Assembly: GCF_001012825.1 (NCBI RefSeq)
Contig: NZ_LCZJ02000019.1
Location: 457,302 to 521,301, forward strand
Origin: Paenibacillus etheri
GTDB lineage: Bacteria > Bacillota > Bacilli > Paenibacillales > Paenibacillaceae
DNA length: 64,000 nt
Direction: 5' to 3'
Shown: piece by piece, positions 8,404 to 15,683 of the stretch
Layout of the letters: each line of letters starts with the position of its first letter
How positions within the stretch are numbered: the stretch's first letter is position 1
Notes under the pieces: generated by a model
Database searches by the model: none
Told to the model about the DNA's origin: nothing
Seen by the model: only the letters and a program-made list of their open reading frames with translations
Program-made: the position numbers and the translations under genes

Positions 8404-8432
8404 TACTTCACTCCAATTTAACAATTCACTCG

Positions 8433-8457
8433 TTTACTAATTTACTAATTTACTAAA
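8433..8457 (-). repeat. Direct-repeat promoter element (copy 2)
   Basis: Three consecutive TTTACTAAT-type units on the plus strand, 30 bases upstream of the truncated DUF6530-like copy and about 240 bases upstream of the MoxR-like gene. It matches the element at 5525-5547. Two promoters carrying it would let one regulator control both ends of the cassette. The stretch 8458-8603 shows nothing else. Confidence 0.5.
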
Positions 8458-8603
8458 TCACTGCTTCATTTTATACAGGATAAAGTTATTCGTCAAGCCG
8501 GTATCAGTTCTGATAATCCACAATCCTTTATTTAAGGTGTTATTTGATTCTGTTAACAAAAGAAAATGTGGAGCCTTGGAACACAATATATCCTTCACAA
8601 AAA

Positions 8604-8643
8604 AAAGGGTGTTTCAAGCCATTATTGGCTTGAAACACCCTTT
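8604..8643 (-). terminator. Hairpin terminator after GNAT gene
   Basis: A 17-bp perfect stem (AAAGGGTGTTTCAAGCC with GGCTTGAAACACCCTTT) flanked by an A-run on its left, which is a T-run on the minus strand. It lies 53 bases past the acetyltransferase stop. Confidence 0.75.
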
Positions 8644-8695
8644 CCGCTGTCGAAATCACCCCATTACATTAGAGGTCATTTATGATATATATCAT

Positions 8696-9217
8696 CTACT
8701 CTTCAAAAAATTCTTTAGCATATTCTACAACCCCATGGACATCTGAAAGTGCGCCATCCATAAGCTCAACGGCCATAAAATTAGCCTCAGCAACTTCGAA
8801 TGGTGCTTCTATACCATATTGACTGGCTTTTTTATAACCAAACTTCGGATAATACTTATCATGACCCAGAACAATAGAGCTCTTATAACCAAGCTGTGTT
8901 GCTATTTTGTGGCCTTCTGTAATCAGTAACTTCCCTATCCCCTTACCTTGCATTTCTGGTAATACAGCAACAGGTGCAAGCGCAATCAAAGTATGACCAT
9001 CCACTGTTATTTCTGTAAAAAGAATATGACCCACGATCTTATTCTCGTATTCAGCTACAAGAGACAACTCCGGAATAAACTTTGTAGAATGCCTAAGCCT
9101 ATTTACCAAATTGTGTTCATCATGGTCTGAATAGTCCACTTTTTCAAATGCTTTTTGGACAACATGGTAAACGTCGTTAATATCTTCAACTTTTTCTTGT
9201 CTAATGATAATGGTCAT
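8696..9217 (-). CDS. GNAT-family N-acetyltransferase (YhbS-like)
   Basis: 173 residues from the ATG at 9217, chosen because GGAGG lies 8 bases upstream; an in-frame ATG at 9259 lacks a ribosome site. The acetyl-CoA binding region reads LAPVAVLPEMQGKGIGKLLITEG (motif A, Q/RxxGxG/A) about residues 77-99, followed by YKSSIVLGHDKYYPKFGYKKA, typical of YhbS-type proteins. It probably acetylates a small molecule or protein amine; substrate unknown. Single-gene transcript with its own terminator. Confidence 0.85.
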   Translation of the reverse strand: MTIIIRQEKVEDINDVYHVVQKAFEKVDYSDHDEHNLVNRLRHSTKFIPELSLVAEYENKIVGHILFTEITVDGHTLIALAPVAVLPEMQGKGIGKLLITEGHKIATQLGYKSSIVLGHDKYYPKFGYKKASQYGIEAPFEVAEANFMAVELMDGALSDVHGVVEYAKEFFEE

Positions 9218-9287
9218 TGATTTAACCTCCGATATCCGCAAAATAGTTAGATATTTCATTTAATTCATCTCTTCTCGCAGATCGTGC

Positions 9288-9479
9288 TCACATGAAGAGG
9301 ATAATACGTTTTAGTTCCTTCATGCTCTGTCTAGAAATCCGTCCGGTCTCAAACATGGATTGGGTGTTGTCTCTCTCCAGCTGAATTCCGACCCGGGCCA
9401 GTTTCTGTATTGAAATGTCGAACTCTTTTCTGGCGTTAGTGTCTGATTCGTTTCTAGTCAGATGAGATTCAACATAGGC
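9288..9479 (-). pseudogene. C-terminal remnant of a Na+/H+ antiporter-like protein
   Basis: The minus strand reads AYVESHLTRNES, KEFDISIQKLARVGIQLERD and SMFETGRISRQSMKELKRII before a TGA. The pattern ERDxxQSMFExGRISRxxMKELRR is what I recall from the cytoplasmic tail of CPA1-type antiporters in Bacillota. There is no start codon and no membrane part, and a stop lies just upstream, so only about 64 codons of tail remain. The flanks (9218-9287 and 9480-9632) show no other gene. Confidence 0.5.
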
Positions 9480-9632
9480 CTTATTTTAATTGATAGAATT
9501 ATTACGTTCTTTTAAAAATTGACGAGCCAGCTTTCAGTGTTCCTATTACTTTCCCAATATAAGCAATTTCCAACATCCGTCTAATCTACCCATTTGATTC
9601 TATATATACTATCTTTAAATCGAGATCTCTAG

Positions 9633-10172
9633 TTATAAATCAGAAGGATTGATAATAGCTAGAACCTGATGATCCTCCCACACTCCATTGATTTTCACAT
9701 TACGTTGGGAAATACCCTCTTTGTGGAATCCAGCATTCTCAAGTACGCGGATAGATCCGGGGTTTCGGGGAGATGCTTCCCCTGTAATCCGGTGAAACTT
9801 TAGCTCTTCGAAGGCATAGCGTACCACCAGCTTTACAGCCTCTGTCATATAACCATTGCCATTATATTCGATATCCAGACTATATCCAATCATACAGCTT
9901 TGAAGTGGGCCTCGTATGACAAAGGACAGCCCAATACTACCAATAATTCGTTTGTCTTCTACGTGATATATCACAAAGTTATATTTTCGGTCCTCCGCCC
10001 TGTCGATCCTACTCTTTTGAATCATTTGGAGCTGATGCTCCACCGTATAAAATTCCTCCGCGGTGGTAGGAGAAAATTTCTCGAAAAAATCCCGATTTCG
10101 CAAGTACATTGCTGTCAATTCTTCTGCATCTGCTTCCTCTGGAAAACGGATATTCACTTTCTGTTCTAGCAT
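9633..10172 (-). CDS. RimJ/RimL-type GNAT N-acetyltransferase
   Basis: 179 residues from the third of three closely spaced in-frame starts (ATG at 10172, nine bases after GTGGAG); the longer GTG start at 10187 adds five residues. The fold is that of ribosomal-protein-alanine acetyltransferases: NIRFPEEADAEELTAMYLRN at the N-terminus, IGSIGLS in the centre, then GYSLDIEYNGNGYMTEAVK (acetyl-CoA loop) and RNPGSIRVLENAGFHKEG. Many such proteins in Bacillota are stand-alone and their substrate is unknown. A terminator-like hairpin belonging to the next gene lies upstream. Confidence 0.85.
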   Translation of the reverse strand: MLEQKVNIRFPEEADAEELTAMYLRNRDFFEKFSPTTAEEFYTVEHQLQMIQKSRIDRAEDRKYNFVIYHVEDKRIIGSIGLSFVIRGPLQSCMIGYSLDIEYNGNGYMTEAVKLVVRYAFEELKFHRITGEASPRNPGSIRVLENAGFHKEGISQRNVKINGVWEDHQVLAIINPSDL

Positions 10173-10372
10173 CTCCACCATCTCCACAATCTAATATGTT
10201 TAGAAGATTATAACACAGGCTAGTAGACTCGAAAGGGCGGATTAAACGAGCTGAAAATAATATGAACTATTTATCGAAGATTTAAATCGAGCTATTCTGA
10301 ATATTGCGAAGGAATTAAGAAGTGAAACGATTATCCATAGCGGTTGACTTTCTCAGCAAAACATCAGACCAA

Positions 10373-10411
10373 AAAAGGTAGACGACTTATAGATCTGTCT
10401 TCTACCCTTTT
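10373..10411 (-). terminator. Terminator after Gfo/Idh gene (copy 1)
   Basis: Imperfect stem between AAAAGGTAGACGAC and GTCTTCTACCCTTTT with A-run on the left, 52 bases past the stop at 10463. The plus strand just before it (about 10280-10347) reads DLNRAILNIAKELRSETIIH before TGA, possibly a coding scrap I cannot identify. Confidence 0.5.
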
Positions 10412-10462
10412 GAAAGCTGATTATCTACAGCGTTACATTCAGCATTTTACTCTAAGTAAATG

Positions 10463-11572
10463 CTATCCTAAATACCCTTTAACTAAACCTAGCGGCAGTG
10501 GCTTGGGTTGCTCGCAGCTGGTAACTAGTTCCGCATACCGTTTAGAGTCGGAACTTGTATGGAATGCATGCATAATCTCAAGTACGTGATTGGCGAGTTC
10601 TCCGTTTGCACGTGGCGTTTCCCCTGTGTCGATGCAGCGAGCCATATCCGCTACCCCTATGCCTCTACTGTTATCTGCATAATTGTAAATAAGCGGGATC
10701 TCTTGGAATTCTGGGCTGTGCGCCGGACGTAGAAGGATCGGTCCTCCAAAGTTATTGGGGTCAGGTACAATCAAAGTTCCTTGCGATCCATAGATCTCGA
10801 TTCTCGGCAAAGTGCTGTGCCAAGTATCAAAGCTAGTGATCATCGTTGCCACGGCACCACTACTAAACTCAATCGTTCCGGCAACATGTGTAGGCACCTC
10901 TACATCAATGACTTTACCAAACTTCTTTTCGCTAGTAATCGTTCTTTGAGGGAAGGAGGTTTTGGTGATGCCGCATACTGTTTTAGCCGGGCCCAGCAAG
11001 GACACTAGGGCAGTAAGATAGTAGGGTCCCATGTCAAACATGGGTCCGCCACCGGCTTTATAATAAAATTCTGGATCAGGATGCCAGCTTTCATGTCCAT
11101 GACAAAGCATAAAGGCAGTTGCTGCCACCGGCTCCCCGATATAACCATCCGCAATCAGCTTACTGCAGGTTTGCAGACCGCCTCCGAGGAAAGTATCTGG
11201 TGCGCAGCCGAGGAACAGGTTCTTTTCCTTCGCCAGGCGAACTAGCTCGGTACCATTCTCCAGAGAAAGGGATAATGGCTTCTCCACATACACATGCTTA
11301 CCAGCTAGCAAGGCTTGCTTACACACATCAAAATGAAAATTAGGCGTTGTCAGATTAACGACAATTTCAACCTCTTCTGAAGCAAGTAATTCTTCTGTGG
11401 TCCATACATGAGGAACTCCATATTTCTCCGCTGCCTGCTCTGCTCGTTCCTTATCCAAGTCAGAACAAGCATAAACCTCCGTATTAACGAAGGTACCATT
11501 CAAATTTTCAAAATAAATGCTGCTGATGTTTCCACAGCCGACTATACCTACCTTCACTTTGCGCAAGATCAT
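10463..11572 (-). CDS. Gfo/Idh/MocA-family sugar oxidoreductase (intact copy)
   Basis: 369 residues from the ATG at 11572 (AAGGTGGGA leader; a GTG two codons earlier is possible). N-terminal Rossmann domain with VGIVGCGNISSIYFENL, then HVYVEKPLSLSLENG, which carries the EKP lysine of the family, and the C-terminal domain with GGGPMFDMGPYYLTALVSLLG. Such enzymes oxidise or epimerise sugars and sugar acids with NAD(P). It follows ThuA by 12 bases, a pairing common in sugar catabolism in which the two act on 3-keto or related sugars. A near-identical but frameshifted copy is at 47027-48129. Substrate unknown. Confidence 0.9.
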   Translation of the reverse strand: MILRKVKVGIVGCGNISSIYFENLNGTFVNTEVYACSDLDKERAEQAAEKYGVPHVWTTEELLASEEVEIVVNLTTPNFHFDVCKQALLAGKHVYVEKPLSLSLENGTELVRLAKEKNLFLGCAPDTFLGGGLQTCSKLIADGYIGEPVAATAFMLCHGHESWHPDPEFYYKAGGGPMFDMGPYYLTALVSLLGPAKTVCGITKTSFPQRTITSEKKFGKVIDVEVPTHVAGTIEFSSGAVATMITSFDTWHSTLPRIEIYGSQGTLIVPDPNNFGGPILLRPAHSPEFQEIPLIYNYADNSRGIGVADMARCIDTGETPRANGELANHVLEIMHAFHTSSDSKRYAELVTSCEQPKPLPLGLVKGYLG

Positions 11573-11584
11573 TCCCACCTTCTC

Positions 11585-12250
11585 TCAGTTTTCGTTAGCC
11601 GCCCATAAAAAGCCCTTTCGCATCAGTTCCTTGGCCTCCGGAATATCGAAAACATCAGCATGATGTCCAAGTGAATTATAGAAAACCTTACCTTTTCCCC
11701 ATTTCTTCGTATATACAACGGGCATCGTGATGACACCATTCGCTGAATGCTCACCCTCACTCATCACAAACGTAGTTGTTGCCAAAACATCCACTGCAGG
11801 ATCCACGTGTAAATAGTATTGCTCTGATTTCACCTTGAAGTCTTGGATACCCTCCACAATGGGACTTGAGCCGGAGTGTATTATATTGACTTCGTACTCT
11901 ACCCCATCGTTAAATGGATGCGCCACCCACTGAGATCCGGTCAAAAATTGCCAATCTGTATTGTTACGGAAGGAGTCGCACATCCCTCCATGACAACCGG
12001 CAATTCCTACTCCAGAAGCTACAGCCTTCAGAACCGAAGATACCTGATCATTGCTGATTTCTCCCATTGTCCACACCGGTACAATAAGACTTAAGTCTGC
12101 AAGTTCCTCTGCACTGTTGAAGCTATCTAGTGTATCAGATACTTCAACCTCAAAACCCTCAGACTCTAGAATGCCAGCAAAAATCGCAGCTACTTCATTC
12201 GGTTCATGCCCATCCCATCCACCTTTTACAATCAGTGCCTTCTTTGTCAT
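11585..12250 (-). CDS. ThuA-domain protein (intact copy)
   Basis: 221 residues covering a whole ThuA domain, a class I glutamine amidotransferase-like fold: KALIVKGGWDGHEPNEVA at the start, GVGIAGCHGGMCDSF at the nucleophile-elbow position, then YYLHVDPAVDVLATTTF and MPVVYTKKWGKGKVFYNSLGHHADVF. ThuA proteins accompany Gfo/Idh dehydrogenases; family work links some to 3-keto sugar handling, inferred here. The start ATG follows GGAGATTGCAGA. It diverges from the AraC gene across a 161-base intergenic region conserved in both copies. Copy 2 at 48148 has lost about 181 bp near its start. Confidence 0.9.
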   Translation of the reverse strand: MTKKALIVKGGWDGHEPNEVAAIFAGILESEGFEVEVSDTLDSFNSAEELADLSLIVPVWTMGEISNDQVSSVLKAVASGVGIAGCHGGMCDSFRNNTDWQFLTGSQWVAHPFNDGVEYEVNIIHSGSSPIVEGIQDFKVKSEQYYLHVDPAVDVLATTTFVMSEGEHSANGVITMPVVYTKKWGKGKVFYNSLGHHADVFDIPEAKELMRKGFLWAANEN

Positions 12251-12329
12251 TCTGCAATCTCCTTTATCTATGTAGTCAACCTTTCGTCCATCTGATGAAA
12301 TTGTAATCCATATCGGAGGGGACTGCTCG

Positions 12330-12350
12330 CCATTTCACTTGTATGAATGG
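12330..12350. promoter_or_regulatory. Conserved palindrome in ThuA/AraC divergent region (copy 1)
   Basis: CCATTTCA and TGAATGG form an interrupted inverted repeat, 80 bases before the ThuA start and 62 bases before AraC. It is retained in copy 2 at 48712-48732, so it is a candidate AraC operator. Confidence 0.4.
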
Positions 12351-12411
12351 TCATTTTTTGCTAAGTTTTAGAGGTAAACATAAAATTCAAATAACATAAA
12401 CAGGAGATCTT

Positions 12412-13064
12412 ATGAAAGCCTTTCACGAAAATAGAACCTATCAATCGACGTTTCCCTTTACCGTATTGTCTATGTATTTGAAGGATCGATTCGGATGGGA
12501 ATCAACTCGGAAACGAAGGTCTTGGAGACGGGTGTTATGGCTATTTGCAGCAGCGGAGACATCCACTATTATGACAGCAAAGACAGCAGCTCCAAGATAA
12601 TGCTGATTATTTTCAATCCTTCGTTGATCGGTTTCCCTGGTGGATGGCCCCTGAATGTGAGACTGACTTTACCTTTTATAGAGAAACGATTTGCTACAAG
12701 ATCAGAAGATGAAGATATTAACAACCGTCTTTCTGCGGTCATGCTGGAACTCATGCGTGAATATAATCAGAAGCTTGAATATCATGAACAACTAATCATT
12801 GGCTTGTTGCACGAATGGAGCGGACTTATTTTACGGCATCTCCCTTTGGAAAAGATTAATCCGCAGAAAGACAAAAGGCGTATCACTAACATGAAGATCA
12901 TGCAAGAGGTTCTTGAATACCTCGACCTCAACTACATGCATGCCATCACACTTGCTGACGCTGCACGCCAAGCTAATATGAGTCTCTTTTATTTCTCCCG
13001 CTTCTTCAAAAGCATTTCAGGTATGAGTTACATTGCGTACCTCAGTAACATCCGAATTAACCAA
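12412..13064 (+). pseudogene. AraC-family regulator, decayed copy
   Basis: Compared with the intact 278-residue paralogue at 48794, this copy begins identically (MKAFHENRTY) but lacks about 52 bp after FPFTV, removing the cupin metal/sugar-binding HWHNDLE region and shifting the frame. The correct frame resumes at MGINSETK (12495) and runs to NIRINQ, where homology stops and foreign sequence supplies SARFI. The second helix-turn-helix of the AraC domain is therefore missing. It cannot be a working activator, so the intact genes 160 bases away probably depend on the copy at 48.8 kb. Confidence 0.85.
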
Positions 13065-13069
13065 GTCAG

Positions 13070-13259
13070 TGCCCGATTCATTTGAAGATGCCAGTTGAAC
13101 TCCGCTACAGTGACCTCCTGTCCGTTAAGGGTCAGAAGTGGTTCTTCTGCTTGTGGAGCCTGCACATTCATCACGCCAATCAGCAGCATACTTCCCGCAA
13201 TCAGAGCGAATCAGAATGGTGATAAGTCGATTTCTTTTGGAATGAAGCCTTAAAGTCAT
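13070..13259 (-). pseudogene. 5' fragment of a secreted parvulin-like peptidyl-prolyl isomerase gene
   Basis: The ATG at 13259 follows AGGAGGAATCAACTT and gives MTLRLHSKRNRLITILI. An extra base near 13208 breaks the frame; removing it continues ALIAGSMLLIGVMNVQA then EEPLLTLNGQEVTVAEFNW and LQMNRALT, an N-terminal signal anchor followed by the start of a SurA/PrsA-type domain. The fragment ends where it meets copy 1 of the duplicated locus. Its promoter carries both a cre-like box and the 18-bp motif of the glycan regulon. Confidence 0.55.
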
Positions 13260-13286
13260 AAGTTGATTCCTCCTCTCCGCACTCGT

Positions 13287-13300
13287 ATTAAGCGCTTTCA
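13287..13300 (-). promoter_or_regulatory. cre-like box upstream of isomerase fragment
   Basis: ATTAAGCGCTTTCA matches 12 of 14 cre positions and lies between the 18-bp motif at 13349 and the start at 13259, as in the other regulon promoters. Confidence 0.5.
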
Positions 13301-13348
13301 TTCTCTTCGATATTAGACATGTTACCCCAAAAAAAACAGGCGGGAATG

Positions 13349-13366
13349 CTGCGAAATGGTTTGCCA
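13349..13366 (-). promoter_or_regulatory. Glycan-regulon motif, site F
   Basis: CTGCGAAATGGTTTGCCA on the plus strand, the least conserved of six copies. It sits inside a larger inverted repeat (GAAATGGTTTGCCATTTC) flanked by ACAGGC/GCCTGT at 13336 and 13378, so it may also act as a terminator stem on the minus strand. Confidence 0.45.
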
Positions 13367-13419
13367 TTTCACGAATTGCCTGTAAAGGCCAGTTCTCACT
13401 TCATCTATAAAACAAAAAA

Positions 13420-13441
13420 CAGCCCGGAATGTTCCGGACTG
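13420..13441 (-). terminator. Terminator after GH92 gene
   Basis: Minus strand CAGTCCGGAA, two-base loop, TTCCGGGCTG followed by a T-rich run (13412-13419), 14 bases past the GH92 stop. Confidence 0.8.
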
Positions 13442-13454
13442 CCTTGCATTGCTC

Positions 13455-15620
13455 TTATGACGGGTCTGCCCCCGGACACATACTGAACTTCAGGACACCG
13501 CCTTTGATAATCTCTTCATGAGGCAAAGAATGATGCTCCCAAAGCGTATTGTTCCAGTGGATCGATTTACTGTGCACATTGGCGGAGCTGTTGTTTTCCG
13601 CTTCAATGACCCATTGCCGCCCATTTTCAAGCTGAATAGTTACTTTATCAAATAGGGGACTGCCGAGCACATATTCCGGAATTCCGGGACTTAACGGATA
13701 CAGGCCGATGGCGCTCCAAATATACCAGGCACCCATACTGCCATTATCCTCGTCGCCGGGCAAGCCATCCATTCCACTGTTGAACAGTTTAGCCATGGTT
13801 TTGCGAACCCAGTACTGTGTTTTGGACAACGCCCCAAGTCTGGCGAAAATATAAGGAATATGGAAGCTGGGCTGATTGCTGATGGCAAACTGCCCCAGAT
13901 CGGCCGCGGCCATTTCCGACATTTCATGAATTTCCAAGCCATAAGAACCCACTTTGAATATCGGTTCCTCGACCATTAACTGGTCCAGACGCTGAACAAA
14001 AGCTTCCTCGCCACCCATCAGCCCGGCTAATCCCGGGAAGTCATGGGGCACTGCCCAGCTCCCTTGCCAAGCCCCGCCTTCACAGAACGGGTCGCCCCAC
14101 GCCAAGGGATCAAATTCCTCCTGCCAAGTACCGTCTTCGTTGCGACCTCTCATAAACCCAACCGTCGGATCAAATAGCAACTTGTAGTTCTGCGCCCGGG
14201 TCATAAATCGCTCATAATCATCCATTTTGCCAAGTGCTTTGGCAACCTGAGCAATACAGAAATCTCCGTATACATAATCCAGCGTGTTGCTTACACTTTC
14301 ATGGAAACGATCATGTGGCAGATAACCGTTCTGCAAATACAATTCAAGCCCTCGTCTGCCCAGCTTCTCGTCCGCTGCCGGACGATCTGCATGCTTTAAC
14401 AAACCTTCGTATAGCACCTCTGCATCGAAGCCGATGATACCCTTGACTACGACATCTGCAGCTGCCGCATCAATCAATGTGCCGGGCATGGCACTGCGTT
14501 CGCCTGGTGACAGCCATTTCGGCAGCCAGCCGCTTTCACTGTAAGCTAATGTCCAAGCCTGCATGATCTCACCGAGCAAGGATGGAAACAGGATACTGTA
14601 TAACGGGAAGCTGGTCCGGTATACATCCCACAGTCCGATATCTGAATACATTGGACCCCGGCAAATACTGCCGTTAAAAGGGCTGTAATGAATTTGCTCG
14701 TCTTGCTCGTTATATTCATGCCACGTTCTAGGAAACAGGCAGGTCCGGTACATACAGCTGTAAAAGGTGCGGAGGTTCTCTTCATCCGCGCTTTCGACAA
14801 CAATGCGGCTCAGCCGTTCTTCCCAGCTTGCCTCTGCTTTGCTCAAGATCTCTCCGAAGCTGTGCCCACCAACCTCCCGGTCGAGATTTAATTGCGCTTG
14901 CTCTCCACTGATAAAGGAAGTACCGCATTTCACTTCTACTATACCGGATTCTGGTATGGATAATCCTGCGTATGCGCCCAGCTTTTCGCCTGTACCTTCA
15001 TTCGACCCTAGAGGTTGGTAATCCCCGTCAAAAATTCCCGACGCCTCCATGAGAATGTCAGTGTCGAATTGGAAGACGAAATACATCGCGAAATTATCGG
15101 GTACTCCGGCGGTATGGCCTCTTGTATAGCCGATGATCCTGCGTTTCTCCGGTTGAAAGGTGAGTTGAGATTCACCTTTTAGCGGTGTTATTATGAGCCT
15201 GTTCTGCTGTCCCTTAGCGTATGTTATTCTAATCATCGCACCGCGCTCTGTAGGGGTCAGCTCCAGTCGGGTACGATATCGCTGAAGAGACACACCGAAG
15301 TAGTGAGGGGACACTTGCATCTCCTCCGGTTTAAAGGAAGAAGAGCGCGAACCAGGACTGAGCAATAACGGTCCAGTCTGCGGCATCAGTGTTAGATGTC
15401 CATAATCTCCGATCCAAGGACTGGGCTGGTGAGTTAATCGGATGCCCTCCAGGTGGCGATGGTGTGGATGGAAGAACCAGGTCCCCCCTGCTTCATGGGT
15501 TTGTGGGCTCCAAGCCGCCATGCCAAATGGCATGGCTGTAAGCGGCAGCGTATTGCCGTGTGAGTAGCGGAAATCCGACTTAGTCCCCTGCAATGGATTA
15601 ACATAATCTAACAAACCCAA
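13455..15620 (-). CDS. GH92 exo-alpha-mannosidase, intracellular
   Basis: 721 residues from a TTG that lies 9 bases after AAGGAG. GH92 hallmarks are LDYVNPLQGT and SHGNTLPLTAMPFGM at the N-terminus, TWFFHPHHRHLEGIRLTHQP, and near the C-terminus GLPGDEDNGSMGAWYIWSAIG, the conserved region containing acidic catalytic and calcium-site residues. GH92 enzymes are calcium-dependent inverting alpha-mannosidases acting on high-mannose glycans. There is no signal peptide, so the substrate must be imported. It follows the GH42-like gene by 63 bases with no terminator between, so both are probably one operon under sites A and B. The linkage cleaved cannot be told from sequence alone. Confidence 0.9.
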   Translation of the reverse strand: MGLLDYVNPLQGTKSDFRYSHGNTLPLTAMPFGMAAWSPQTHEAGGTWFFHPHHRHLEGIRLTHQPSPWIGDYGHLTLMPQTGPLLLSPGSRSSSFKPEEMQVSPHYFGVSLQRYRTRLELTPTERGAMIRITYAKGQQNRLIITPLKGESQLTFQPEKRRIIGYTRGHTAGVPDNFAMYFVFQFDTDILMEASGIFDGDYQPLGSNEGTGEKLGAYAGLSIPESGIVEVKCGTSFISGEQAQLNLDREVGGHSFGEILSKAEASWEERLSRIVVESADEENLRTFYSCMYRTCLFPRTWHEYNEQDEQIHYSPFNGSICRGPMYSDIGLWDVYRTSFPLYSILFPSLLGEIMQAWTLAYSESGWLPKWLSPGERSAMPGTLIDAAAADVVVKGIIGFDAEVLYEGLLKHADRPAADEKLGRRGLELYLQNGYLPHDRFHESVSNTLDYVYGDFCIAQVAKALGKMDDYERFMTRAQNYKLLFDPTVGFMRGRNEDGTWQEEFDPLAWGDPFCEGGAWQGSWAVPHDFPGLAGLMGGEEAFVQRLDQLMVEEPIFKVGSYGLEIHEMSEMAAADLGQFAISNQPSFHIPYIFARLGALSKTQYWVRKTMAKLFNSGMDGLPGDEDNGSMGAWYIWSAIGLYPLSPGIPEYVLGSPLFDKVTIQLENGRQWVIEAENNSSANVHSKSIHWNNTLWEHHSLPHEEIIKGGVLKFSMCPGADPS

Positions 15621-15683
15621 ATGGATACACTCCTTTGGCTGGCTTTCACCAGCTCTATAATCTCTGACCTTAACTGCTGCCGG

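Larger units (their letters stand above)
10463..13064. repeat. Duplicated Gfo-ThuA//AraC locus, copy 1
   Basis: This block is strongly similar at DNA level, in the same order and orientation, to 47027-49600. The match begins near CTAAATACCCTTT and ends within the AraC gene after CGAATTAACCAA, where copy 1 runs into unrelated sequence. Copy 1 keeps intact Gfo/Idh and ThuA genes but a broken AraC gene; copy 2 has the reverse. Confidence 0.9.
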
